Assembly: GCA_017627975.1 (NCBI GenBank) | Contig: JAGAFT010000119.1 | Span: 1-27,191, forward strand | DNA length: 27,191 bases | Source of the DNA: Oscillospiraceae bacterium | GTDB taxonomy: Bacteria > Bacillota_A > Clostridia > Oscillospirales > Oscillospiraceae | Reading direction: 5' to 3' | In this document: in pieces, positions 10,431-18,923 of the stretch | How the letters are laid out: each line of letters opens with the position of its first letter | Position numbering within the stretch: position 1 is the first letter of the stretch | Program-made: the position numbers and the translations under genes | The notes under the pieces: model-generated | The model's input: only the letters and a program-made list of their open reading frames with translations | The model's database searches: none | Told to the model about the DNA's origin: nothing

Positions 10431-11765
10431 TTATCTCTTGTTGCTCTGTCTCCAGATCTTCTGTTCCTCGGCCGCTCTGATCAGCTCATCGCGGAAGTCC
10501 GGATGAGCGATATTGATCAGCGCTTCCGCCCGCTGCCAGGTGGTCTTTCCCGGCAGGCTCGCAATCCCGTATTCCGTCACGATGTTCGGCGCCTGGGTCC
10601 GCGGGGTGGTGATGATGTCGCCGTTTGTGAAGTGCGGGAGGATGTTGGAATGCATGGTCCCCGTCTTGTCCGTAAAGGTCGCGTGCATGGCGAGGAAGGC
10701 CCTGCCGTGCTCGGCCTCCAGAGCGCCGGTGATGAAGTCCACCTGGCCGCCGGTGCCGCTGATCTGCCGCAGGCCGGCGGACTCTGAGCTCACCTGACCG
10801 AAGAGGTCCACCGCGATGCAGCCGTTGATGGAGATGAAGTCGTCCAGCTCCCGGATGGTGGCCGGGTTGTTGACATAGGCCATCGGGGCCGACAGCACCG
10901 CGTCGTTGTGATTCAGAAAGTCATACAGCTTCCGGGAGCCGTTGCAGATGGAGAAGACGCCCTTGCCGCGGTTCAGCTTTTTCTTCGCATTGGTGATTTT
11001 CCCGGCAAGATAGAGATCCAGATACCCGTCGCTCATGAGCTCGGTGTGCATGCCGAGGTCCTTCACGTCCGACTCGGCGATCATGCTTCCGATGGAGTTC
11101 GGGATGCCCCCGATGCCGAGCTGCAGGGTGCAGCCGCTCGTCACATAGGGAAAGATGTAGAATGCGATCTTTCGGTCGATGTCGGTTGCACTCGGGCTCT
11201 TCACCGTCGGAACCGGAATCTCCGACTCCACGACAAAATCCACATCCCGAATGTTGATGTGGTCGTTGGCAAGGCCCGCAATCGTTGGCATGCTTGGGTT
11301 TACTTCGAGGATGATATGCTCCGCTGCGTCCAGGATCTCCTGCATGGTGCAGTTGGTGAGGCCGTAGGAGAAGTTCCCGTTTTTGTCCATGGGCGCCACC
11401 GTGATCATCGCGACGTTCACCGGGGCATATCCCTTGCGGTAATAGCTTCCGTTGTGCCGGAACAGCATGGGAATATGATAGGCCCGTCCCTGGTCGATGT
11501 ATTTCCGGTCCAGGCCGGAGCAGTGCCAGAGGTTGTAGGTGAAGGCGCCGTGGGTGTCGTTCTCTACGGTCTGCACCGGAACCATGGAGATGGCGTTGCG
11601 GATCTTCACGTCATGCAGCTCCCCGCTGCGCCTCGCCAGGGCCGCATCCAGCGCCTGGGGGAAGGAACAGGTCTCGCTGTAGTCCACCCAGTCCCCGTCC
11701 TTCACAATCCTGACCGCTTCGTCCGCCGTGCGGAGCTTCTGCGCATACATGGTCTGATAGTCCAT
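10431..11765 (-). CDS. Acyl-CoA:carboxylate CoA-transferase (butyryl-CoA:acetate / 4-hydroxybutyrate CoA-transferase family)
   Basis: 444 residues, full length for the acetyl-CoA hydrolase/transferase family. The enzyme moves CoA between a butyryl- or hydroxybutyryl-type thioester and acetate through a glutamyl-CoA intermediate. The catalytic Glu242 lies in [11 protein letters not shown] (238-247). [20 protein letters not shown] (214-233), the [20 protein letters not shown] segment and the C-terminal [20 protein letters not shown] are typical. The C-terminal segment and the ending KIWRQSNKR resemble butyryl-CoA:acetate CoA-transferases of gut butyrate producers more than the 4-hydroxybutyrate enzyme, but [18 protein letters not shown] and other loops differ, so the substrate is uncertain. 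It is monocistronic, with a GGAGG site before the ATG, and divergent from the c-di-GMP gene. Confidence 0.9.
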   Translation of the reverse strand: MDYQTMYAQKLRTADEAVRIVKDGDWVDYSETCSFPQALDAALARRSGELHDVKIRNAISMVPVQTVENDTHGAFTYNLWHCSGLDRKYIDQGRAYHIPMLFRHNGSYYRKGYAPVNVAMITVAPMDKNGNFSYGLTNCTMQEILDAAEHIILEVNPSMPTIAGLANDHINIRDVDFVVESEIPVPTVKSPSATDIDRKIAFYIFPYVTSGCTLQLGIGGIPNSIGSMIAESDVKDLGMHTELMSDGYLDLYLAGKITNAKKKLNRGKGVFSICNGSRKLYDFLNHNDAVLSAPMAYVNNPATIRELDDFISINGCIAVDLFGQVSSESAGLRQISGTGGQVDFITGALEAEHGRAFLAMHATFTDKTGTMHSNILPHFTNGDIITTPRTQAPNIVTEYGIASLPGKTTWQRAEALINIAHPDFRDELIRAAEEQKIWRQSNKR

Positions 11766-11784
11766 CTCTGTCCTCCAATGCAGC

Positions 11785-11815
11785 TTTTACTGTTTCTTTT
11801 ACTGTTTATAGTAAA
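11785..11815. promoter_or_regulatory. Direct and inverted repeats upstream of the CoA-transferase gene
   Basis: TTTTACTGTTT occurs twice, 12 bp apart (about 11785-11795 and 11797-11807). The second copy overlaps the inverted repeat TTTACT (11798-11803)/AGTAAA (11810-11815). The location 20-50 nt before the minus-strand start fits an operator or promoter region. No clear -35/-10 pair was found, so the exact role is open. Confidence 0.35.
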
Positions 11816-11852
11816 CACATTTGATTTTTGCGGTTTGCGTAATTGATCTTCT

Positions 11853-11883
11853 GTTATTCCGCCCGCGCAGCGGGCGGAATAAC
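11853..11883. promoter_or_regulatory. Perfect GC-rich palindrome in the divergent intergenic region
   Basis: 14-bp perfect stem (11853-11866 with 11870-11883) with a 3-nt loop, beginning GTTATTCCGCCCGC. No T run on either side, so it is not a standard terminator. It lies midway between the divergent CoA-transferase and c-di-GMP genes. It may insulate the two promoters or be a binding site. The rest of 11766-12048 holds only the repeats and the promoter listed separately. Confidence 0.5.
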
Positions 11884-11976
11884 GCGGGCATTATTTTCGC
11901 TTGCTATATATTCTACCTCGTACGGCGTGTTTTGTAAAATGCAAATCATGCATTCAGAAAAAGATAAGATTTCTGG

Positions 11977-12005
11977 TTTACGAAACTAATATTTTGTTGT
12001 AGAAT
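11977..12005 (+). promoter_or_regulatory. Promoter of the c-di-GMP protein gene
   Basis: TTTACG (11977-11982), a 17-bp spacer and TAGAAT (12000-12005). The strong RBS GGGAGGAG (12035-12042) follows, 6 nt before the ATG at 12049. No c-di-GMP riboswitch is recognisable in the short leader. Confidence 0.55.
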
Positions 12006-12048
12006 ACAAACTGTATGTTTATGCTGTTCATTTTGGGAGGAGAATCAA

Positions 12049-15000
12049 ATGCCAAACCTGCATGAGCCTTTGCGCACGTACAGCGGGCGGAGATGCGTTC
12101 TGGTTGTTGACGACGAACTGGTCAACCGCGAGATTCTCAGGAACTATCTGTGCAACGATTATGAGGTGCTCTGCGCTGCGGACGGTACGGAAGCGCTCCG
12201 CCTGATGCGCGAGCGCAAGGACTCTCTGTCTTTGGTTCTGCTGGATCTGCTCATGCCTGTCATGTCGGGTTATGAGGTCCTGAAAAGTGCCAAAGCGGAC
12301 GAGGAGCTGAAGCACATCCCCGTCATCGTCACCACCTCGGAGCAGGCGGCCGAGCTGGAAAGCCTGCAGCTCGGTGCAATCGACTTTGTTCCGAAGCCTT
12401 ACCCGCCGGTCGACATTGTCCTCGCCCGTGTTCTGCGGATTATCGAACTCTCGGAAGACCGGGACATTATCCAGTCCACCGAGCGGGATGAGCTCACCGG
12501 CCTTCTCAACAAGGAATTCTTCTATCGCTACGCCGAGCAGTTTGATCAGCGCCATCCGGACATGAAGACCGACGCGGTCATCCTGGATGTCAACCACTTT
12601 CACATGATCAACGAGCGTTACGGCAAGGCATACGGAGACGAGGTCCTCCAGCGCGTCGGTCAGAAGGCCCGTGAGATGGTCCGCGATTCCGGCGGAATCG
12701 TCTGCCGCCGGGAAGCCGACACCTTCATGGTCTACTGCCCGCACCGGGAGGACTATAAGGACATCATGGAGCATGTCTCCGCCGGTCTCTTTGAGGATGA
12801 CCGCAATGCCTCCAACCGTGTACGCCTGCGCATGGGGATCTATTCCGATGTCGACAAGGGCATTGACATCGAACGCCGCTTTGACCGGGCCAAGATGGCT
12901 TCGGACTCCGTCCGCGGCAACTTTACAAAAGCCATCGGCCTGTATGACAGCCAGCTGCATGAGAAGAACCTCTTTGCCGAGCAGCTGATCGAGGACTTCT
13001 CCAAAGCCCTCGAGGAGCACCAGTTCCATGTCTACTACCAGCCGAAGTTCGATATCCGTCCCAACACGCCGGTTCTGGCCGGAGCGGAAGCGCTGGTTCG
13101 CTGGATTCATCCGGAGCACGGCATGATCAGTCCGGGCATCTTCATTCCCCTGTTTGAAGAAAACGGCCTGATCCAGCAGCTCGATTCCTACGTCTGGAGA
13201 GAGACCGCCCGACAGGTCCGGGCCTGGAAAGACAAGTTTGATTATTCGATTCCGATCTCGGTGAACGTCTCCCGGGTCGATATGTTTGACCAGGAGCTCC
13301 CGGCGGTTCTTGAGGACATTCTGACAGAGAACCGGATTACCAGCGAGGACCTGCACCTCGAAGTCACCGAATCGGCCTATACGCAGGATTCCGTCCAGAT
13401 CATCACCGCCGTGGAGCGTTTCCGCTCCCTCGGCTTCAAGGTGGAGATGGATGATTTCGGCTCCGGTTATTCCTCGCTGAACATGGTTTCGTCGCTGCCC
13501 ATCGACGCGTTGAAGCTGGACATGCAGTTTATCCGCAACGCCTTCAAGCCGGGCGGCAGCACCCACATGATCGAGATCATCATCAACATCGCCGACTATC
13601 TCCATGTCCCGGTCATTGCCGAAGGCGTGGAGACCGAAGACCAGCTCACCACCCTCAAGGATATGGGCTGCGACATTGTTCAGGGCTACTTTTTCTCCAA
13701 GCCGGTGCCTGCTTCGGAATTCGAGGCCTTCATTCTCCAGAAGAAGGAATCCGACCGGGCTCAGTATGCCGGTGCCGAGGTGGAAAGCGCAGACCAGATC
13801 ATCCTCTCGGTGCGGGAAGCCGAAACCAGCGAAGCCGCCGCGGAAGAAGCGTCCAAGGAGGCGCAGAAGTCCTCCGGAAAGCGCGAGCGCAGCGGGATTC
13901 ATCTTCGCACGGCCAATCTGTTCTTCGCCGTGCTGGCCATTCTGGCTGCCGTCTCTCTTTTCGTCTCCGACATCGCCGTCGCGAAAGGATATCAGCGGGT
14001 GGAAAACGCCTGCGACCGGTACATCGCCGCACAGATGGCCGCCTCGGACATGGAATCCGCTTCCGACTATCTGACGGACCGTGTCCGCTGCTTCGTTGTC
14101 ACCGGCGAGGTGCAGTATCTGAAGGACTTCTTCGAGGAAATCAACGTCACCCGGCGCAGAGACCTGGCGGTGGAAAACCTGGAAGAACTGCTGGCCGGCA
14201 GCGACAACACCGCCCTCATGAGTCTGAACTCCGCTCTCCTCCTCTCCAACGAGCTCGTCAACACCGAATACCTCGCCATGCGCATGGTGGTGGAGCTCGG
14301 AAATTACGACCCGGCGGATCTTCCGGAAGAAATCACTTCCCTCACCCTGAGTTCTGACATCAGGCAGCTTACCGACGACGAGCTCCTGCACAAGGCGCAG
14401 GACCTTGTCTTCGACAGCAACTACATGCACTTCAAGGACCGCATCCGGGAGAATGTCGGCCTTTGCACACAGTCTCTGATCCGTTCTTCCAGTCTGGAGC
14501 TGGAAAATGCCTCTTCCAGAATGTCCGTTCTGGTCAATCTCCAGACCGTCCTCACGATTCTCTTCCTGCTGATCGTGTTCGCTGTCATCTATTTCATCAG
14601 CACGCTGATCCGCAAGCCGCTTACCAAAATGGTGGATCTCATGCGCGCCCAGGAGACCATTCCGCCCACCGGTGCCGAGGAACTCCGCTTTGTCACGCGC
14701 ACCTACAACTATATTCTCGAAGAGAACCGGATCGCGAGAGAACGGCTCAGCCATGAGGCTTCCCATGATTCCCTGACGGGCCTCTTTAACCGCGGCGCCT
14801 ATGACATGCTGATGAAGAGCGTCGATGTGTCGCACATTGCGCTGATTCTCATCGACATCGATCTCTTCAAGTCCATCAACGACACCTACGGCCACGCGGT
14901 GGGTGACCGCGTCCTCAGGCGGGTGGCCGAGGTTCTCCAGCAGAGCTTCCGCTCGGTGGATATCATCTGCCGTTTCGGCGGTGACGAATTTGTGATTGTG

Positions 15001-15222
15001 ATGACCCGTGTGAACGGATCCATGGGCCAGCTGGTCATGAACAAGATCGCCCGCGTCAACGAGATTCTCTCCAACCCGAAGGACAACCTTCCCCCTGTCA
15101 CGCTCAGTGCGGGCGTGGCCTTCTCCGACCGGGCCAAGCCCCAGGGCGACATCTTCAACGACGCCGACACCGCGCTTTACCGCGTTAAGAAAAGCGGCCG
15201 GGGCGGCTGTTCCATCTATTGA
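12049..15222 (+). CDS. REC-GGDEF(degenerate)-EAL-membrane sensor-GGDEF c-di-GMP turnover protein
   Basis: 1057 residues. Receiver domain 15-135 has DD at 21-22, phospho-acceptor Asp66 in VLLDLLMP and Lys116. First GGDEF domain (about 148-300) has EADTF (222-226) in place of GGDEF, so it should not make c-di-GMP. EAL domain (about 310-565) keeps its metal and catalytic set: Glu347 (EAL), Asn406, Glu438, Asp468-Asp469 (DDFGSGY), Lys489, Glu525 and Gln545, so phosphodiesterase activity is expected. A charged Ala/Glu linker leads to helix 622-646, an extracytoplasmic helical region (647-828) and helix 830-850. The C-terminal GGDEF domain (about 900-1057) has intact FGGDEF (976-981) and an inhibitory RxxD site (968-971), so cyclase activity with product inhibition is expected. 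Opposing activities in one chain suggest switching between phospho-input and an external signal. Confidence 0.93.
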   Translation: MPNLHEPLRTYSGRRCVLVVDDELVNREILRNYLCNDYEVLCAADGTEALRLMRERKDSLSLVLLDLLMPVMSGYEVLKSAKADEELKHIPVIVTTSEQAAELESLQLGAIDFVPKPYPPVDIVLARVLRIIELSEDRDIIQSTERDELTGLLNKEFFYRYAEQFDQRHPDMKTDAVILDVNHFHMINERYGKAYGDEVLQRVGQKAREMVRDSGGIVCRREADTFMVYCPHREDYKDIMEHVSAGLFEDDRNASNRVRLRMGIYSDVDKGIDIERRFDRAKMASDSVRGNFTKAIGLYDSQLHEKNLFAEQLIEDFSKALEEHQFHVYYQPKFDIRPNTPVLAGAEALVRWIHPEHGMISPGIFIPLFEENGLIQQLDSYVWRETARQVRAWKDKFDYSIPISVNVSRVDMFDQELPAVLEDILTENRITSEDLHLEVTESAYTQDSVQIITAVERFRSLGFKVEMDDFGSGYSSLNMVSSLPIDALKLDMQFIRNAFKPGGSTHMIEIIINIADYLHVPVIAEGVETEDQLTTLKDMGCDIVQGYFFSKPVPASEFEAFILQKKESDRAQYAGAEVESADQIILSVREAETSEAAAEEASKEAQKSSGKRERSGIHLRTANLFFAVLAILAAVSLFVSDIAVAKGYQRVENACDRYIAAQMAASDMESASDYLTDRVRCFVVTGEVQYLKDFFEEINVTRRRDLAVENLEELLAGSDNTALMSLNSALLLSNELVNTEYLAMRMVVELGNYDPADLPEEITSLTLSSDIRQLTDDELLHKAQDLVFDSNYMHFKDRIRENVGLCTQSLIRSSSLELENASSRMSVLVNLQTVLTILFLLIVFAVIYFISTLIRKPLTKMVDLMRAQETIPPTGAEELRFVTRTYNYILEENRIARERLSHEASHDSLTGLFNRGAYDMLMKSVDVSHIALILIDIDLFKSINDTYGHAVGDRVLRRVAEVLQQSFRSVDIICRFGGDEFVIVMTRVNGSMGQLVMNKIARVNEILSNPKDNLPPVTLSAGVAFSDRAKPQGDIFNDADTALYRVKKSGRGGCSIY

Positions 15223-15251
15223 TCCCGGCGGATTTCATTTGCATATTCCTC

Positions 15252-15286
15252 AACGGGCTGCAGACTCCTCTGCAGCCCGTTTTTTC
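15252..15286 (+). terminator. Terminator of the c-di-GMP gene
   Basis: 12-bp stem (15252-15263 with 15270-15281), a 6-nt loop, then a run of T to 15285. A classic intrinsic terminator 30 nt after the stop. Confidence 0.9.
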
Positions 15287-15296
15287 CGGAAAAGAA

Positions 15297-15325
15297 TTGA
15301 CAAACCGGAGCCTCAGTGATATCTT
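15297..15325 (+). promoter_or_regulatory. Promoter of the cytidylate kinase-like/MATE operon
   Basis: A perfect TTGACA (15297-15302), a 17-bp spacer and TATCTT (15320-15325). It starts right after the preceding terminator. Transcription from here would give a leader of about 145 nt containing the hairpin at 15352-15388. Confidence 0.55.
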
Positions 15326-15351
15326 TTATACTCCTTCACGAAATGCATGGC

Positions 15352-15388
15352 CTGTATATCTCCCTGCCGCTGGCGGGGAGATATACAG
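15352..15388 (+). promoter_or_regulatory. Leader hairpin before the cytidylate kinase-like gene
   Basis: A 17-bp stem (15352-15368 with 15372-15388, one G-U pair) with a 3-nt loop, beginning CTGTATATCTCCC. It lies about 20 nt into the predicted transcript and about 90 nt before the start codon. No U run follows, so it is not a terminator. It may stabilise or regulate the message. Confidence 0.5.
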
Positions 15389-15477
15389 CACTTGGCAAAG
15401 AATCCTGTCAAGCGGTATCATACCGCCCGGAACAGGGGAAACAAGGGAACAGGAACAGAAAGGAAGCAGGCGGAACG

Positions 15478-16125
15478 ATGCGGATCATCACCATCAGCAG
15501 GCAGTTCGGCAGCGGCGGGCGCGAGCTTGGAAAGCGTCTGTCCGATCAGCTGGGCTGGGACTATTACGACAAGGAAATCATCGAAGCCCTCGCCGCAGAC
15601 CAGGGCATGGACGCGGACCATGTCCGGGAAGCGCTGAGTCATCACGGCTGGCACAATGTACAGCTCACCTATCGCAACAGCTTTGCGCACCTGGGCTTTG
15701 ATCACGGCCTCAGGACCCAGCTTCTGGTCCGGCAGCGGGAGATCATCCAGGAGATTGCGGAAGCCGGAAACGACTGTATTATCGTCGGCCGCGACGCGGA
15801 TGTGATTCTTCAGGACTATCATCCGTTCCGCATCTACATCTGCGCAGATCTTCAGTCACGCCTGGATCGCTGCATGGCGCATGAAAAGAAGCAGCCCCGT
15901 TCCCTCCGGCTTACGGAGAAAGAGGTTCTGCGAAACATCCGCAGCATTGACAAAAGCCGTGCACGGATCCGGGAAGTTCTGACCGGGAAGCGGCACGGCG
16001 ACGCCAGCGTTTTTGACCTGACGGTTAATGCCACACACTGGAGCATCAAGCATTTGGCGCCTGTCATGGCAGAGTTTGCAGAGCGCTGGTTTGAGGAACA
16101 GGAGGCCGCGGCAGAAGAAGAATGA
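15478..16125 (+). CDS. Cytidylate kinase-like family protein
   Basis: 215 residues from ATG 15478, chosen because the family begins MRIITISRQFGSGG and an AGGAAG site lies 11 nt upstream; the frame is open further left to 15316 but that part is leader. The P-loop is GSGGRELGKRL (residues 11-21), followed by LGWDYYDKEII. IIVGRDADVIL near the middle and an Arg-rich LID-like stretch (KSRARIREVLTGKRHG) complete the nucleotide-kinase fold. Members resemble CMP kinase but are paralogues outside the housekeeping gene, and their substrate is unknown. The stop overlaps the ATG of the MATE gene by 4 nt (ATGA), so the two are translationally coupled. Confidence 0.88.
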   Translation: MRIITISRQFGSGGRELGKRLSDQLGWDYYDKEIIEALAADQGMDADHVREALSHHGWHNVQLTYRNSFAHLGFDHGLRTQLLVRQREIIQEIAEAGNDCIIVGRDADVILQDYHPFRIYICADLQSRLDRCMAHEKKQPRSLRLTEKEVLRNIRSIDKSRARIREVLTGKRHGDASVFDLTVNATHWSIKHLAPVMAEFAERWFEEQEAAAEEE

Positions 16126-17486
16126 AAACACAGCTTACAAACAAAGATCTCACCTCCGGAACGGTCTGGAAGCGCCTGCTGGTGTTCTTTCTCCCCATTG
16201 CGGCAGGCACCTGCATCCAGCAGCTTTACAACGCGGTTGACGGGCTCATTGTCGGCCGTTTTGTCGGGACGGTGGCGCTGGCCGCCGTCGGCGGCAGCTC
16301 TGCCCAGGTCATCAACGTTCTGATCGGCTTTTTTGTCGCGGTGACCGCCGGTGCCTCGGTCGTCATCGCCCAGGTCTACGGTGCCGGACGCACCGAAGAT
16401 GTCCGTATCGCTGCCGGCAACGCCATTGCGGTCTTTGCCCTGCTTGGCTTCTTTCTGATGGCCGTGGGGCTGGTTGCCTCTCCCGCCATGCTTCGCATCC
16501 TCCAGACGCCGGAGGACACCATGCCCGCTTCGGTTCTCTACCTGCGGATTTACTTTCTCGGCGTCCCCTTTATTCTGGTGCTGAACATGGAGTCCAACAT
16601 GCTCCGCTCCGTCGGGGATTCCTTCAGTCCTTTTCTCTTCATGGTCGTCGGCTGCATCTCCAACATCGTTCTGGATGTGGTTTTTGTGGTGTTCTTCCAT
16701 TGGGGCGTTGCCGGTGTGGCCATCGCAACCGTTGTGGCGCAGATCATCAACATGCTGCTTCTGACCCGCCTTCTGATCCGTACAGATGAGCCTTATCGGC
16801 TGAGCTTTCGCGAATTGAAGCTGAAGGGCGTTTACCTGAGCAACATGTTCCGCCTTGGGATTCCCTCCGGGCTCCAGAATGCCATGTACGGCGTTTCCAA
16901 TATGATCGTCCAGATCGGCGTCAATTCCCTCGGGACGGTCGTCGTTGCCTCCTGGGCCATGACCTCCAAGATCGACGGTGTCTTCTGGGCGGTCAGCAAC
17001 GCGCTCGGCGCTGCCATCACCAGTTTTGTCGGCCAGAACCTCGGCGCCAGGCGGATGGACCGGGTGCAGCTCTGTGTCCGGCAGGGCCTCATTCTCGCCT
17101 TCGGCATCACCTTCAGTCTCAGCGGGCTGATCATGCTTGCCGCGAAGCCCCTCCTGCACCTTCTGACCAAAGACCCGGCGGTCATCGATACCACCTGGGA
17201 GATGATTCTCTACTTCGTCCCCTTCTATTTCACCTGGACGCTGATTGAAGTGCTCTCCGCGGTGCTGCGCGGATCCGGCGATGCGGTTCGGCCTGTCATT
17301 ATCATCGGCCTCGGCATCTGCCTGTTCCGCATTCTGTGGATCTGTACGGTCTTCCGTCTTGTTCACACCCTGCCCGTTCTCTGCCTCACCTATGTGAGCT
17401 CCTGGACGCTGACCAGTATCATGATCCTTCTCTACTTTGTCCGCTCGGACTGGCGGGACCGGACCAGGCGGATTCTGGACAAATAA
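16122..17486 (+). CDS. MATE-family efflux transporter
   Basis: 454 residues with about 12 membrane helices in two homologous halves, the normal size. Typical signatures are LPIAAGTCIQQLYNAVDGLI (25-44), VGGSSAQVINVLIGFFVAVTAG near 57-78, and in the second half GIPSGLQNAMYGVSNMIVQ and ITSFVGQNLGARRMDR. It exports drugs or metabolites in exchange for Na+ or H+; the substrate cannot be told. It overlaps the cytidylate kinase-like gene by 4 nt and probably shares its promoter at 15297. It ends before a bidirectional terminator. Confidence 0.93.
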   Translation: MKTQLTNKDLTSGTVWKRLLVFFLPIAAGTCIQQLYNAVDGLIVGRFVGTVALAAVGGSSAQVINVLIGFFVAVTAGASVVIAQVYGAGRTEDVRIAAGNAIAVFALLGFFLMAVGLVASPAMLRILQTPEDTMPASVLYLRIYFLGVPFILVLNMESNMLRSVGDSFSPFLFMVVGCISNIVLDVVFVVFFHWGVAGVAIATVVAQIINMLLLTRLLIRTDEPYRLSFRELKLKGVYLSNMFRLGIPSGLQNAMYGVSNMIVQIGVNSLGTVVVASWAMTSKIDGVFWAVSNALGAAITSFVGQNLGARRMDRVQLCVRQGLILAFGITFSLSGLIMLAAKPLLHLLTKDPAVIDTTWEMILYFVPFYFTWTLIEVLSAVLRGSGDAVRPVIIIGLGICLFRILWICTVFRLVHTLPVLCLTYVSSWTLTSIMILLYFVRSDWRDRTRRILDK

Positions 17487-17518
17487 CATCGCTTCCCGCA
17501 ATCATTTCACACAGTTGA

Positions 17519-17565
17519 AAATCGCTCCTCCCTGCCGATTCCGGCGGGAAGGAGCGATTTCTTTT
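17519..17565. terminator. Bidirectional terminator between convergent genes
   Basis: An 11-bp stem (17519-17529 with 17550-17560), one mismatch, then a 6-bp inner stem. T-rich tract TTTCTTTT on the plus strand and TTTT on the minus strand. It serves the MATE gene and the convergent aminotransferase gene. Confidence 0.8.
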
Positions 17566-17580
17566 GCGCTGTTTTTCCGT

Positions 17581-18768
17581 TCAGTTTTCCATCTCTTCAA
17601 AGACTTCCCGGAAGACGGGCAGGGCCCGCTCGATCATCTCCTTGGAGACGCAGTAGCCCAGGCGGAAGTAGCCCTCCACGCCAAAGGGCTCCGACGGCAC
17701 CACAAGCAGGTTTTTCGCCTTTGCCTTTTCACAGAAGACGCCGTTGTCGCCGCCGGGCGTCTTCACAAAGAGATAGAACGCGCCGTCCGGCTTTACACAC
17801 TCATACCCGATTTCCGTCAGCCCGTCATAGAGCAGCTTTCGGTTGACATCATACGCTTCCAGATCCGGCATGCAGTCGATGCACTCCGCAACCGCTCTCT
17901 GGATCAGGGACGGCGCGCAGATGTGGCCGCTGGCCCGGGCTGCGCCCGCCACCGCGAGGAAGAGCTCATGCGAATCCGCCGCCTCGTCCGGCACATACAC
18001 ATAGCCGATGCGCTCGCCCGGCATGCTCAGCGATTTGGACCAGGAATAGCACACGATGGTGTCCTTGTAAATTGTCGGGATGAAGGTCACCTTCGCCCCG
18101 TCGTACACCAGCTCCCGATAGGGTTCGTCGGCGATGATGTAGATCGGATGTCCGTACCGTGCCGCCCGCTCGGTCAGCAGCGCCGCCACCGCCCGAAGCG
18201 TCTCTTCCGTCAGGATTGCCCCGCTGGGGTTGTTCGGCGAGTTCAGGATGACGGCCTGGGTGTGCTCGTTCACCGCCTCGGCAAGAGCCGGGATATTCAC
18301 CTGGAACTTTTCCAGATCCGCCGGCACCGGGACGAAGCGGCTGCCGTTTGCCTCCGCAAAGGCCTTGTACTCCATGAAGTAGGGCGCAATGCCGATGATC
18401 TCGCTCTTCTCCGTCCGAAGCGCCACCATCACCGCCTGCAGGGCCGGGGCTGCGCCGCAGCTGAGGAAGATATTCTCCATCCGCGCCTTGACGCCGAAGC
18501 GCTCCGAGAGGTTCTTTGCCACTGCTTCCCGCAGCGGGTCTCCGCCCACACCGCTGGTATAGCCGTGGATGCGGATGCTGCTCTCGGTGTCCAAAAGCTG
18601 ATGGATGCTCCGGTTGACCTTCTCCGGCGCCGGGATCGACGGATTGCCGAGGCTGAAATCATAGACCTTGTCCGGTCCGAGAAGCTTGGCCTGCTGCCGG
18701 CCATATTCAAAGATCTGCCGGATCTGATTGGGCGCCGCTCCCATCGCGTATGCCTGTCTGTTGAACAT
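17581..18768 (-). CDS. Pyridoxal-phosphate aminotransferase, class I/II
   Basis: 395 residues from ATG 18768, preceded by GAAGGAATC; the frame is open to 18927 but that stretch is basic, holds the promoter and lacks homology. The PLP lysine is Lys245 in SWSKSLSMPGERIGY. Other fold-type I residues are Asn180 in NSPNNPSG, Asp214 and Tyr217 in ADEPYREL, and Arg253. The C-terminal YFRLGYC holds the carboxylate-binding arginine. It should transfer the amino group between an amino acid and 2-oxoglutarate; the substrate class (aspartate, aromatic or alanine-like) cannot be fixed from the sequence. It is downstream of the FUSC-type gene in the same direction but has its own promoter. Confidence 0.92.
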   Translation of the reverse strand: MFNRQAYAMGAAPNQIRQIFEYGRQQAKLLGPDKVYDFSLGNPSIPAPEKVNRSIHQLLDTESSIRIHGYTSGVGGDPLREAVAKNLSERFGVKARMENIFLSCGAAPALQAVMVALRTEKSEIIGIAPYFMEYKAFAEANGSRFVPVPADLEKFQVNIPALAEAVNEHTQAVILNSPNNPSGAILTEETLRAVAALLTERAARYGHPIYIIADEPYRELVYDGAKVTFIPTIYKDTIVCYSWSKSLSMPGERIGYVYVPDEAADSHELFLAVAGAARASGHICAPSLIQRAVAECIDCMPDLEAYDVNRKLLYDGLTEIGYECVKPDGAFYLFVKTPGGDNGVFCEKAKAKNLLVVPSEPFGVEGYFRLGYCVSKEMIERALPVFREVFEEMEN

Positions 18769-18891
18769 GATGATTCCTTCTTCCTGTAGGCTTGGAAAGA
18801 ATTTCCCGGCCGGTTCGGTCCGCCGGGCAGTTTTCCGCATTCTGTTTATCCTTTTCCGGCGGCTGCTTTTCCGTGCACGCCGGGATGCTTC

Positions 18892-18921
18892 ATTATAGTA
18901 CAGCCTGCCCGTCGAAATCAA
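18892..18921 (-). promoter_or_regulatory. Promoter of the aminotransferase gene
   Basis: Minus strand TTGATT (18916-18921), an 18-bp spacer and a perfect TATAAT (18892-18897). It abuts the stop codon of the FUSC-type gene (18924-18926), so the aminotransferase can be expressed separately from it. Confidence 0.6.
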
Positions 18922-18923
18922 GA

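Noticed and set aside
11853..11883. Palindrome as an intrinsic terminator
   Set aside because: No U run follows on either strand and it lies upstream of both flanking genes.
12028..14895. A 955-codon open frame on the minus strand opposite the c-di-GMP gene
   Set aside because: It has no recognisable domain and mirrors the codon pattern of the clear REC/EAL gene on the plus strand; long antisense frames are expected in GC-rich genes.
15316..15477. Upstream start at 15316 for the cytidylate kinase-like gene
   Set aside because: It would overlap the promoter and leader hairpin, has no RBS, and the family starts at MRIITISRQ.
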